From: Larix kaempferi
Lineage: Eukaryota > Streptophyta > Pinopsida > Pinales > Pinaceae
NCBI GenBank assembly: GCA_027924585.1
Contig: BSBM01000461.1
Location: 9,549,001 to 9,613,000, forward strand
Length of the DNA stretch: 64,000 bases
Direction: 5' to 3'
The notes beneath the pieces are model-generated. The model saw only the letters and a program-made list of their open reading frames with translations, had not been told where the DNA came from and made no database searches. Shown here piece after piece: positions 10,532 to 22,399 of the stretch; position 1 is the first letter of the stretch; every line of letters begins with the position of its first letter. The translations under genes and the position numbers were made by a program.

Positions 10532-11911
10532 TGTAATGTCCCCAGTTTGACCCCATGGTGTTAAAATCGTAAATTATGTAATATTGTTATGAAATCATGG
10601 TGAGGAGCTCAAGGCCAAGGCCCAGCCATCAATTTATTGATGCATATGGTTTACATGCTAGCCATGCACAATGGAATTGCAAATATTATGTAAATATGTA
10701 TTTTAATAAAAATACCCACAACTAGCTATGCAATGCAACAAGAGATGGGAGCATGATTTTATAAGGAATTGGGAGGGAAAACATTCAAACCCTTGGATCC
10801 AATCAAGTCAAGTCAAATGTCAATGAGAGAACCCATGAACCCTCAACTACCCATGTTGAATTTTGTACCCAATCATTGATTTCTCGCAAGAGTTGGTTGA
10901 GGTAGTTAATGCCTTAAGGAGGTATGGCTGTCCAAATTCGAGTATGGGAAAGCCACCCTGCATGGAAAATCGTGTTTGGCTTCTTGGTCAAGAAAAGGGC
11001 CATGAATGGCTCTCCAAGCCATTATCCATCAACCTGTTGCTCTCCCTCATGATTTTGGAGCTATCTGGGCGTTTTCCAGCCATGTTTTTATGTGTTTTTC
11101 TTGATCCCCACCTGGAAAAAGGGCGTTTTTGTGTTGTATAAAAATGGAGAAGAAGGGGAATTCAATTGGGGTTCCATAGATACCATTTGGGCTGCTAAAT
11201 GCTTAGATACTTAGGGGAGAAATCGTTTTCCTCCCTATGAATGTTTTCCCCATCCCACAATTCGTTTTTGGTTGGAATCAATTTGGGGAAAGCCCTTGGC
11301 CATCCTGTTTGTAAATCCCATTGCTGAACATGTGTATCCATGCCCAATGATTGTGCTTGTTGTGTGTAGATAGAGTATGTTGGGTATGGGTTATGGGAAT
11401 CCATTCTTTTGGCTTCAGCTTGAGTACAAGCATCCAAGGTTCAGATGTAGCCTGATAAACCCAGCTATGGACTGGCTTGGCTCAGATGAGATGATTAATT
11501 GGCCTATGCATGAGCTTGAATGTCCCCTTTTCCTTGTAAGAATCATGCCCAGCTCGGGGGTGGCAGTTTTGTTGAGAGAATTGATGAACACAACTGGCCT
11601 ATGGTTGGGCAGAACGTTGTAGCGACATAGCTAGTTGCTTGGGACAATTGCACAATAAAAATTAGTGTTTTTCTATCTATGTGTTTTGCCTCTACAGTGT
11701 TTAAACTAATGACTATTATTGATATATTAAATGCATATGAAAATATGTGTGGATGAGTTTATTTACGTTGTGCATGTTTGCTTGATTTGCATCTGCACAC
11801 ATTTGTTTTTAACTGCATGAATCTAATGAAGGGGCTGAGTTTTATGAAAAGCCACATAGATTGGTAGAATGTTCCCTTCCTCGAATTGGGTCCGTAGGTG
11901 GGTACATTAAA
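10532..11911 (+). repeat. LARD-2 5' LTR (1.38 kb)
   Basis: Begins TGTAATGTCCCCAGTTTG and ends near GGGTACATTAAA, two bases before the primer-binding site. It aligns with 18202-19589 end to end, with scattered substitutions and one small indel near 10920. Open frames at 10863 and 11377 fall in the LTR and are not conserved between the two LTRs, so they are not called. Confidence 0.92.
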
Positions 11912-11913
11912 TT

Positions 11914-11925
11914 TGGTATCAGAGC
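11914..11925 (+). other. Primer-binding site, LARD-2
   Basis: TGGTATCAGAGC, perfect initiator Met tRNA complement, followed by GCTGCTTGCAGC, a short perfect inverted repeat. Confidence 0.92.
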
Positions 11926-12239
11926 TGCTGCTTGCAGCATTGGGCCTTCATGGGCTACCTATCATAGTTGTAGAGGTAAGTATGCTTTTGGTTCAGCACT
12001 GATAATTAAGAAAATTTTCAAAAATTTCAAATTTTGAAAAATTTTCTAAGTGTTTTTGTTTGGTTGAGCCAATGCGTTTCGGCAAGTCTTGTGGAGTTAA
12101 GATGATACATTTCAGCGAGACTTGCTAAGTGGAGCCGACACGGTCGGCCAATTTGGTTGAGTTGTGCCAACGAAGTTGTGGAAGTGCCCAAGGAAAGGAA
12201 CAAAAATTTGAAAAATTTTCTAAGTGTCTTTCAGCAGCA

Positions 12240-12580
12240 GAACTCGGTGAGTTGGTCCGCAACGGTGGAAGAACTCAGCAAGTTGGTTCGAAACTATGGA
12301 AGAACTCAGCAAGTTGGTTTCGAAACGGCGGAAGGACTCGATGAGTTCGTCCGAAAAAAATTTCTAAGTGTTTTATGGCGGAGGAACTCGACAAGTTGGT
12401 CCGAAATTACGGCAGAACTCGACGAGTTAGTCCGAAACGACGAAAAAGACAGATGAGTCGGCTGACCGGCGAAACTCGGTGAGTTGGTGCGAAACAGGTC
12501 AAAAGACATAGTTGAGTTCACCAACCGGCAGAACTCAGTAAGTTGATCTGTAACGGGTCGGAAGAACACGGTGAGTTGCT
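12240..12580. repeat. GAACTC...GAGTTGGTCCGAAAC minisatellite in LARD-2
   Basis: About nine degenerate units of GAACTCggcGAGTTGGTCCGAAACgg occur here; the first three are spaced exactly 31 bp (12240, 12271, 12302), later ones 30-60 bp. GAACTC and GAGTT within each unit are partly self-complementary. Open frames on both strands here are a by-product of the repeat. Confidence 0.8.
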
Positions 12581-12599
12581 CCAAAACAGGGAATTTCAG

Positions 12600-15500
12600 C
12601 GATTTTCCAGGGTGAATTTCAGGTGCTAGAAGTTGAAAAATTGCCATGGAACTTATGCGCTAGATTGTGCAAAATCGAAAGAATTACAAAAAAGAAATCG
12701 AGGGCGTTTCCCTCGACTTGCCCTGCAGTGGCGGAAGCCACAAGGAAGCAAGCCCCCTTGACCCCTGTTGTCCCCCGGAGACAGTCGTGAAAGTGTGAAA
12801 TGCATTCTCTATGCTTGGGATGAGAAGCAGTAATCTCATAGAAGGTTGTGGAAGCCTTATTGAGAGTAATTGAATGTAATATGCATTGCGGAAGAGCAAT
12901 GGGAGCAGCAAGGCAATGTTGATAAGAGGGAAATTCCTCACCTTAAACTATTTCTTTTTATAGGATAAGAATTGCATGTTTGAAAAATAGCAAGAATAAA
13001 TGTTATACACGGATGTATATATTAAATTGATAAATCGTGAGAAGATCATAGCTAATGATTGCTTGTATCCTTGGTAGGAAATCCAAGAAAAAGATCAGCT
13101 ATGATGTGGAGGGGGAAATCCATGTCATGATGAGGAATTGGAAAGGGAGAATTCCTTAACTCCTCTCTTGCTATTGTATTTATATTTCTTGAGTTTTTAT
13201 ATACTGAAAATTATGGCATAGGGATTCTGGAAATGCAAGAGAGTAATGCATATGAATTAGTGGTCATGATTAAAGAGTCATTGCATAGTGCATGTGGATT
13301 GCTTATGTATGAGCATGATGTTGCACATGGGTAAAGGTAGTGAAAGTTACACATGCAATAGCCCATTAATGGTATTGCCTATGGTTGATCACCAATAATG
13401 TTGTTGATAATGGTTGTACGAATCAAACCATAGAAGCATGACTGGAAATGCAAGAAATTAGATAGATGAAATGAATATGCACTAGATGGCATATTAATAA
13501 ACATTGCACAGTGTATGTCATATTGCATATTGGTAAAATAGCGAGGTTTTACATATGCAATGAGCCACTTAAGATAATTATTGAGGTTGCTAATAATTAG
13601 TTGTGTTCGCATTGGTTGTAGGACCAAAGAAAACCGAAGCATGGCTAAGGATGTGGATGATGTTGCATATGACCAACAACCTTATGAGGAAAGGATGGTG
13701 CGACAAATCTATGATCACGATGTTGGAAAAAGGACTATGTAGCATTTGTAAGAGACCAACTGATCAGGTAACATCCAGTGATGTTAATGACAACCATGCA
13801 GGTAATGGTTATTTGTGCTAAATTGCATGAATGTTGAAATAGGATTTGGTAAGATCCCTTCAACTATGTTGAATTGTTTGCATATGAGATTGAGTGCCTG
13901 AGTGTGAATATAATCCTACCAAGTATGGTCAGGTATGGGTAAGTGAAGGCAAGGATCCTTGCACACTATAGTTTCTTAGAAACCTCAATGCATTCGGTTG
14001 TGATTTTTAACAACCAAAGCAAGTGATGACTTATGGTCCCATTGTAGTGTATGCCATATGAGATAGGCATGGTCAGGCCATAATATGTTGGAATGCATAG
14101 TATTCATGGATTAATGCAAGGTTGTATTGAGGGGTTATGCATTGAGTGAATGCACATTAAAAGATTATGTAAATGTTTTGAATGTGCATGCATATGTGTG
14201 GGTGCACATGTTGAGATGCATTGTGTGAATGCATGGGTGTGACATATATATGTTTCAATGCAGTTAGATAATAGATGTGCACTATTGTTAATCCTGAGAC
14301 CATTTCACGAGCTACTATGAATGCAGGAGAAAGATTGCATGGAGAATGTAGACATGTGATGGGCTACCAGAGCACTCTTTTGGAAGGACAGAGTTGCATG
14401 GAATGTGAAGTAATGAGTATTTACAGTTTATTTAAATTGCATGGATAGTGTGACTGTGTCTTGCAATTTTATTGTGATAATGATGCATATATAGAAATGT
14501 ATATATTTCATTGCATTTCAAATATTAACAACTGAAGATGTTTGAATTATTGAGTGTTATAATTCTGAGATCACTTTAATGACTATTGTGCCAATGAAAG
14601 GATTATATGCATAGATACTCACAACGCATTTGGTTGATTGAAGTTTCAGTTTTCAAGTAGAAAAGTGTTGCGTATGGAAATGAGGATAAGTCCATAGTAA
14701 AGACCGGGATCTACCATGTGCAAAAGCCAAAGGTTATGAGAAGGTTCTCATGGTTGTAACTTATGCATGAAACAAATCTGAAAATTGTCTGATTTAAGTT
14801 TATGAGAATAATCTCATGGTTGCAAATCTAAATTTTGTAGGAAAACAGATTTATAAATTTCAGATTTGAAATTTTGCTAATAATTGCTAATGATTGTTTG
14901 GCTTATATAAAAATTGTGTCAGGAAGACATTTTGTAGGTGGATGTTCATGTATGGTAGCAAGGGTGAAACCATAATGGACAGAGTGATACCACTTACGAG
15001 AGCCAAACAATATGAGGATGGCCTCATAGTTAAACCAATCCATTTCTGTAGGACGACAGAATTGTAAATTCATGTTTGAATTTAATTATTAATGCCATTG
15101 ATTGGTTATGAAACAATCAGATTTGAAGTTATGATTAAATGTTGATGACTGTTTGGCTATTTGATAAGTGTTCCAGGATGACACATTGCAGGAAGACCAT
15201 GTGTGATGGCCTTCAAAATCCAAACTAGATGGGAAGGATCCCATGCTTTGGAAATGGGTTTTGGGTGAAATGCCATAGTAAATGTTGATAATGTCTCAGC
15301 TGAACTACATGTTAGTAAACCATGTGAGTGAGATAGTAAAATTATGCCAAGAAAGCATGTGTGGGTTATGGAACGTGAAAGGATTGGGGTGGCAAACCGA
15401 AGTACTGTTGACTCAGAGAAGGGAGCCCCCATTCTTCGCAAATGAAGGAAAGATACATTTGAAAAGGGATAATTATTTTGTAACCCTAACTCATAATATA

Positions 15501-16590
15501 CATGTTTGGGTATTAAATTTAATATGCAAAGCATGTTTTATTATTTCATTATTATTCTAGACTACTTGAGTATGATTAAGGCCTACATGTCTCACATCCG
15601 AAAGGGAGTGCACACATTTCTACTGCTGGATTATGATAGGGTTGTCAATATTGACTACACCCTAAGGTAATGGACGCATTCCTGGTGTTTCAATACTTGA
15701 TAGTGAATGTTGTGAAATATGTTTACAATTTTGGGACAACAATACTGATGATCTTGCTTATCCTTCTTGTGTTCCGAGCTTACACAGATGCAATTTGGTG
15801 CTGCACATTGATGAAGCAAAATGAAAGGTTGTTGTGGAGGTATTGACGAAGGGTTATTGCATTCCTAATGAACGCAGTCGGTGTACTAGTTTGGCATTAT
15901 TTACTTGGTTGTTGTGGAGGCATTGATGAAGGGTTGTTACATGCCTACTAAACCCAAACGATGCACTGGTTTGGCATTATTTGCTTTGATGTTGCGGGTA
16001 TGGTGGGGCCATGTTGACCTGTAGTTAAGGAAGTCACCTAAATAGTTCCTAAAGGGAACCGTCGGTTTTGCACAAGAGAAGGAGTGCCATCCTTATGTGG
16101 GTGAAGAATTGCTATGCGCATGAAGGGTTGTGACACGTGTGAAAGGATGATGCAAGCGTAAGGCAGAGTGCTACATCCTTGACCTATGATGGTTGGCGGC
16201 GCAGTTTCCTTCCATTGTTCAATAACCTAGACGAATGTGTTGGCTCGTCAATGGAGAGGGCCAACCAGGCATGGTACTGGTTGGGCACCACAAACGCTTG
16301 GTAAATCTAGTCGACATGAAGGTGTACTGGTTGGGCATTAACAATTTGATGTTGTGTAGCAACATGCATGTTGGCCAAACATCCAATTCCATAGGCAATC
16401 CCAAGGCTTGCAAAGCGAAGCAGGATCCTGTGGACCAGAAAGGAAATGCACAACACAGATAAGTATTCATTTTCTTTTATTCTTGTTTGGAATAATGAAG
16501 ATTTCAGGTATAAACCTTTTAACAGCTAAGATGATACACTATTATTCCTTTGTTGGAAACCTTGGTCATTGTAGGAAAGCAAGGACCCTG
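12600..16590 (+). other. LARD-2 interior without recognisable genes
   Basis: Four kilobases are rich in GCAT/ATGCAT words and TG-rich runs. Longest frames are under 130 aa, overlap randomly on both strands, and show no motif. No tRNA, rRNA or coding homology seen. The absence of gag and pol over this length is the main support for calling LARD-2 non-autonomous. Confidence 0.6.
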
Positions 16591-17030
16591 AAAGAACTAT
16601 AAAATGCTTGGTAAAACTAGAGAGTAACTGGTCGCGCACTATAAAATTCTTGGTAAACCAGAGAGTGACTAGTCGAGCGCTATAAAATTCTTGGTAAACC
16701 AATGAGTAACTGGTCTGGCGCTATAAAATTTTGGTAAATATAGAGAGTAACTGATGCTCGATAAATTCAGAGAATAGTTGGTGGGAGCATTAACCACTTG
16801 ATGTTGCGGAGCAGCTGGCATGATGGCCAAACATTAATTAATTAATTGATAAAACCTAGTTGGCGTACTAGTCTGGGAATGCCTATTCGAATCGTTGTGG
16901 AGTAGCCTACGTGCTAGCCCAACATTCGTTATTGTATCCATGGGAAATCCAATGCTTGTAAAGCAAAGAAGAAGCCTGTGGAATAAAGTGAAGACATCCA
17001 ATACAGATAAGTATTTGGTTATGTTGCAGC
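16335..17030. repeat. Degenerate direct repeat flanking the 41-bp array
   Basis: 16335-16480 (TTGATGTTGTGTAGCAACATGC..., then AAAGCGAAGCAGGATCCTGTGGA, CACAGATAAGTATT) recurs diverged at 16798-17015 (TTGATGTTGCGGAGCAGC..., AAAGCAAAGAAGAAGCCTGTGGA, TACAGATAAGTATT). The 41-bp array lies between the two. Confidence 0.6.
16597..16790. repeat. 41-bp tandem repeat with CTATAAAAT core
   Basis: Units starting at 16597, 16639, 16680 and 16721 (41-42 bp apart) read CTATAAAATtCTTGGTAAACCAGAGAGTAACTGGTCgaGCG; a fifth degenerate unit follows to about 16790. Each unit holds a TATA-like CTATAAAAT. Confidence 0.85.
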
Positions 17031-18190
17031 TTCTTTCTTATGAATATACGTGTGTATATGATTTGATTATGATTTCTTAAACTCTTGATTAGAGGTAACC
17101 CTATGAAAATACACTAAACATGTGAATTGATTCAATGTTTGAGTGTAGGTATTGCTGGAAGCAAGTACTATGGAAGCATCTAGAGGATGCATGTGGACAT
17201 GTGACCATCCTAAAGAGAGCTCAGTATGAGCAGTAATGAAAGATGGTGCTAGTGGACATGTGTGGGTCCTAGCATCCAAAGGTTCTATAAGCAACAATAG
17301 GGAAGGGTTCCCTAGCTGAAAAGCATTAGACAGACCTTAGACACTAAGTGTCATAGCCAAGAAAGGGAAAGTCAAGCATTCACATTGAATTGAAAGAGAC
17401 AAAGAAGCATAGAACCGCAAAGTGATGGTGTGGCTCCAGATTGGAACAAGACTAAGAGGGGGAAACTCTTAGTCTTCCCTTTATCTTTTGACTAATGCAT
17501 CTTAAAAACAAAGGATTGTTGAGTGCATGTCATAGCTGAAAATAGATTGTGTTTAATTGCTTGAAATGAATTGTGAATGCTGAATTAGTTATTTCCTTGT
17601 GAAAGGATGAAAAAGAATGAGTTCATGTGTATGTTGGGAAAGCATGAAATGTGTGGAATTCTCATGAGTAAAGCTTGGACGTTCCAATTCAATTGGGAAA
17701 ATAATTGACTAATTTTAATATTGTGTTATGCTCGTCCTAACAGGAATTTCCATGATGAGTCTCATGGGTGAGACATTGAAATCCATTGAGTGCAACTAGT
17801 ACTAGCCAAGTGTTGCTAGTGAGAAAAGTGAGAGCCAGTTGTACACGTTTATCATGGCAGGAGGCCAAAAACTATTTGATTTGGCTGAAAATCTTCCTCA
17901 AATAGTTGCCAGGACAATAAGAAAGATGGCATCCATGGAATTCCAGACTTGTAGATCAACTGGAAGGTAAATAAAAAGAAGGGATTATTGTGGAGCAATG
18001 CCCACTTGCAGAGATGGGAGATCAAAATCGGCAGGAGCAACTTATGGAAGCCAAAGGACCTGGTCCTGAAATTTCAAAGTAAAGAGATGAAATGAAAGAC
18101 AGACCTGCCACCATTTGTGAATTTTTGAAGCATGTGTAAAGTGGGTATATATTCCAAAGTGTTGGAACACCGAGGATGGTGTTATTCCAA
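17031..18190 (+). other. LARD-2 3' interior, no gene seen
   Basis: Purine-rich sequence leading to the polypurine tract. No frame above 90 aa and no motif. Nothing else recognised. Confidence 0.5.
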
Positions 18191-18191
18191 G

Positions 18192-18201
18192 TGGAGGGGA
18201 A
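18192..18201 (+). other. Polypurine tract, LARD-2
   Basis: TGGAGGGGAA immediately precedes TGTAATG of the 3' LTR (18202), the expected plus-strand priming site. Confidence 0.85.
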
Positions 18202-19589
18202 TGTAATGTTCCCAGTTTGACCCCATGGTGTTAAAATCATAAATGATGTAATATTGTTATGAAATCGTGGTGAGGAACTCAAGGCCATAGCCCTGCCATC
18301 GATTTATTGATGCATATGGTTTACGTGTTAGTCATGCACAATGGAATTGCGAATATTATGTAAATATGCATTTTAATAAAAATACCCACAACTAGCTATG
18401 CAATGCAACAAGAGATGGGGGCATGATTTTACAAGGAATTGGGAGGGAAAACATCCAAACCCTTGGATCCAATCAAGTCAAGCCAAATGTCAATGAGAGA
18501 ACCCATGAACCCTCAACTACCCATGTTGAATTTTATACCCAATCATTGATTTTCCCTAAGAGTTGGTTGAGGTAGTTAATGCCTTAGGGAATGGGAAGTA
18601 TGGATATCCAAATTTGAACATGGGAAAGCCACCCTTAATGGAAAATTGTGTTTGGCTTCTTGGTCAAGAAACGAGCCATGAATGGCTCCCCAAGCCATTA
18701 TCCATCAACTAGTTGCTCTCCCTCATGAATTTGGAGCTACCTGGGCATTTTCCAGCCATGTTTTTATTTGTTTTCCTTGATCCCTGGCTGGGAGAGGGGC
18801 ATTTTTGTGTTGTATACCAATGGGGAAGAAGGTGAATCCAATTGGGGCTCCATAGAGACAGTTTGGGCTGCTGAATGCTTAGAGAATTGGCGGAGAAATC
18901 GTTTTCCTCCCTGTGAATGTTTTCTCCATCCCACAATTCATTTTTGGTTGCAAACAATTTGGGGAAAGCCCCTGGTCATCCTGTTTGTAAATCCCATTGC
19001 TGAACATGTGTATCCATGCCCGATTATTGTGTTTGATGTGTGCAGATAGAGTATGTTGGGTATGGGTTATGGGAATCCATTCTTTTGGCTTGAGCTTGAG
19101 TACAAGCATACAAGGTTCATATGTAGCCCGATAAACCCAGCTGTGGACTGGCTTGGCTCAGATGAGATGATTAATCGGGTTGTCCATAAGCTTGAATGTC
19201 TCCTTTTCCTCATAAGAATCATGCCCATCTCAGGGGTGGCAATTGTGTTGAGAGAATTGATGAACACAACTGGCCTATGGTTGGGTGGAACATTGCAGCG
19301 ACATAGCTAGTTGCTTGGGACAATTGCACAATGGAGATAAGTGTTTTTCTACCTATGTGTTTTGCCTCTGCAGTGTTTAAATTAATGGTTGTTATTGATA
19401 TATTGAATGCATGTGGAAATATGTGTGTGGATGAGTTTTTTTTCTACTGTGCATGTTTTCTTGATTTGCGTCTGCACACATTTGTTTTTAACTGTATGAA
19501 TCTAATGAAAGGGATGGGTTTTATGAAAATCCCCATAGATTGGTAGAATGTTCCCTTCCTTGAATTGGTTTGGAAGTGGGTACATTACA
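18202..19589 (+). repeat. LARD-2 3' LTR (1.39 kb)
   Basis: Begins TGTAATGTTCCCAG, ends GTACATTACA, followed by TSD CATCC. It matches the 5' LTR throughout; open frames at 18768 and 19053 lie in it and are non-coding. Confidence 0.92.
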
Positions 19590-19594
19590 CATCC

Positions 19595-21439
19595 TGCAGT
19601 CCAAGTGACTAAAGAAGTTACTGAGAAGGTGACTGACAAGGTTATTAAAGAAATCACTGAAGAAATGATTGACAACTCACAGGAAGTCATGGACCTATTG
19701 GACATTATTTAAATGGATCATTATGATCCTAATCAACAAGTGTTGGAAATCACCACTACACCTAATGCTCCAACTTCATCTCTATTACTTTCTTCCATTG
19801 AGAATATTTCTACTTTTCCTACAGGGGTGATGCCACCATTCTCCATTTCCCAATTGTTTCATACTTTGACTTATAGACCCACCCCTTTTCCTGGTAACTC
19901 AGTTTCTTTTTCCATCCCTTCATCTATTTTTGCAGAAGTCCAGTTTTCGACTATCCCCCTGCAATTAACCATATCCACTTCATCATTACCTACTGAGAAT
20001 GAGCCACCATCAACACCTTCTCTATTATCACCATCTGCTAATGATGATCAACTTCAACTTTCTGAAGCCTTCACTTCAATCCCTTCCCCAAATCCTATCC
20101 CACCATCTCCTTAGACTGTCTCTACCCCTATGGTTATTCCTCAAGTTACCATGCCCATGCCCAATCCAATGGCCACTCAAACTCCTTCATTGGTTTCAAC
20201 AGAAAATGTAATCTCAATTACTTCTGAGATAATAACTAAATATGAAGATGATGTGGTAGTCCCTCTTGGACAGTATTTCTACAACAAGGAAAATAAAGCA
20301 GTGGTAAAGAGGGGTAAGAACAGGAGCATGGATCAAGGTGAATTGGAAGTATCTGTCCCCAATCAAATAGTATGGACTCAACAAGCAAATGACCCCCAAA
20401 CAGGAGTAATTGAAATAGCCACAGCCTTAGGAGCATTTGTTGGTGCAAACCTTGATTCAATCTAGATACTTAATAGGGAAATTGATCAGAAGAAAGAATA
20501 TTTGGAAAGGCTGACAAAAGAACTAGTGAAGACCAAGGAAGAGCATGAGATTTATGTTGATGAGCTGAGGAGGATATGGGAAGACAAGTTAGAAGTTTTG
20601 GAGTGAAGCAATACCTCTCTGCAGGCTGAGATTTGTGATGTACAAGCTGAGAATTCTGTTAATACTCAAAAGATACCCTACTGCAAAAGCAATGTGAGGA
20701 AGCAACTGCAAGTGCAACCTCTTCTACTTTCTGTAAGGTGTCATCTCAGCAATTCAAGGACTTGGCCCTTCAAGTGAATGGATACTATTATAAGTTTCTG
20801 GAGAATCTATTTTGCACCCTGGATGAGATCAGGGAGACTCATATCACTTTTGGTAAGATGTATAGTGCCCTTGAAGAGCAGAAATCCAGAAGGATGGAAT
20901 CTTCTAAGGAAAATGAAAACATCCGTGAGTGGCAGAGATATATCAAGGATACTCCAGAAGGTTTCCCTATGCTTAACAACTTTCAATTTAAGAATATTAG
21001 GGGTGCATTGAACACTTGGCTTGAACTTAATGATTCAGTTGAGGATATTCTCAACAGAGCACAAGCTATGTCTAGAGGGCAATGGTATGCAACAGATAAT
21101 GTTATGGAAAGTCTTCAGTTTCCTACCATGGAACTCATTGAAGATGCTTACCCATCGAAGTTGAAGATCGAGGAAATTGAGCGCAAATGTGAAGAAGCCC
21201 AACAACAAATTCATCTCCTCGAAGAGATCAAAATCGATGATGTGGAGCGATTGATCATGAAACCGGTCTCCTTGGAACGTAAAATCCAAGTATTTATCTG
21301 CATTTGGCATAAGCTGGAAAATACTGAAATGGAAAAATTCAAGTACAATGCCCAGCTCGGGCTTGAGTTAGCTAATTATCCGATTATGGATGAGTTGTTA
21401 GAAATTTGGGACAAATGGCAAGTTTTTCTAGGCCATTAG
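19595..21439 (+). pseudogene. ORF X, C-terminal part
   Basis: The frame continues from 10531 after removal of LARD-2 and one TSD. It is open with stops at about 19710, 20112-20114 and 20463-20465, shifts frame between about 20660 and 20738, and ends at TAG 21437-21439. Segments in order: a heptad-like repeat TKEVTEKVTDKVIKEI; a long Pro/Ser/Thr-rich linker (19740-20210); a basic stretch; a long charged coiled-coil-like region (LTKELVKTKEEHEIYVDEL); and a 230-aa helical C-terminus (20738-21439) ending DKWQVFLGH. No zinc knuckle or catalytic motif. The order of a globular N-terminus, disordered linker and coiled coil would suit a structural or adaptor protein (inference). About 90 bp beyond the stop lies a purine tract. 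Confidence 0.6.
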
Positions 21440-21528
21440 GTTATCTTTGATTTTGTAATCCCGGTTTGTGGGAATTTACTGTTTGTATTATTATTTTGTA
21501 ACTCTTATTTAAAGAGATGATTCCTCGT

Positions 21529-21542
21529 AGAGGGAGGGGGGA
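21529..21542 (+). other. Candidate polypurine tract after ORF X
   Basis: AGAGGGAGGGGGGA is followed by TGGAATTTGG at 21543, the arrangement of a polypurine tract and LTR start. There is no second copy of the putative LTR in the window, so this is a candidate only. Confidence 0.5.
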
Positions 21543-22330
21543 TGGAATTTGGAGATAAAATATGCAAGAGCAGATGGAGATGCTCTATTTTGATGCAAGC
21601 TTGTAATTTCTTACAGACTGTCATTGAATACAGTAAAGTTATTTCCAGATCTACTTTTGTCAATTTATTCAAGTTTATTTGATGAATGTGATTTCTCTCC
21701 AAGTTGCTTATCTAACACTGTATTTATCCTTTGCAATCTATAAATACATTGATCTACAGTTTTGATTTCTCTCTGCTTATGATCTATGTATCCTTAAAAG
21801 TTTTAAAAGATTTTATTCAATTAAAATCTTTATCAATTTCTGCAAATGATTATTATCAGTGAATCATAATTGATGTTGATTTTTCAATTAACATATCAGT
21901 TACAGGTCAGATATTGAATGCATGCAACCCCTAATCCACTGTTGATTAATTGTTATTGGTTAATGGTAATTTGGGTAAATAAGTAATAAATATTTTAACA
22001 TTTATGTTAAGTTGATGAATGTGCTTATTTAATTTCATATCAAGCTGAGTTGAACCTATCTCAAAACACCTTCTTAGAATAGATCTAACTTAGCTTATAT
22101 TCCTTTTAGATAGATTTGTGTTTACAGATTTTTACACTTAGGTTTTCTTCATTTGAAAACTGATCCTTCGGATCAAAATTCACCAACTCTTAGAGTGCCA
22201 GCGGAGGCCGAATATCTATTGGAGATTACTACACCAAACAGGTTGGGGATAGAAATATCCTTGTGTAGGATGTTTTGAAGCATTTCAGTTTGGGTTTTCC
22301 CCCTCTGTTGAGAGATTAGGAACCCATTCT
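21543..22330 (+). other. Possible LTR / leader between ORF X and gag
   Basis: About 800 bp of AT-rich non-coding sequence. It starts with TG after a purine tract and has a TATA-like CTATAAATAC near 21738-21747, consistent with an LTR promoter. No clear CA end plus primer-binding site was found; GATCCTTCGGATC at about 22160-22172 is a short perfect palindrome. It could equally be the leader of one element whose extra ORF precedes gag. Confidence 0.35.
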
Positions 22331-22399
22331 AGCACTTTGCATACCCTGCACATCCGAGGTCTCAACAAATGGCAGTAGAAGGAGGGCCAGTAGTAATCT

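Larger units (their letters stand above)
10532..19589 (+). mobile_element. LARD-2: 9.06-kb non-autonomous LTR element
   Basis: LTRs at 10532-11911 and 18202-19589 flank a 6.3-kb interior. The perfect TSD CATCC (10527-10531 and 19590-19594) marks insertion into ORF X. Termini are TGTAATGTCCCC...TACATTACA (5' LTR end mutated to AA). A primer-binding site (11914) and polypurine tract (18192-18201) are present. No gag, protease, RT or integrase motif was found on either strand, so it is a LARD. The two LTRs differ at many positions by eye, so the insertion is not recent. Confidence 0.92.

Noticed and set aside
10863-11622. ORFs in LARD-2 LTRs (10863-11141, 11377-11622, 18768-19049, 19053-19310)
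   Set aside because: Both LTRs contain diverged versions with different ends, and they fall in LTR sequence without protein similarity.
12157-12647. Overlapping plus and minus ORFs at the GAACTC repeat
   Set aside because: Periodicity of the 31-bp repeat keeps frames open on both strands; no conserved protein features.
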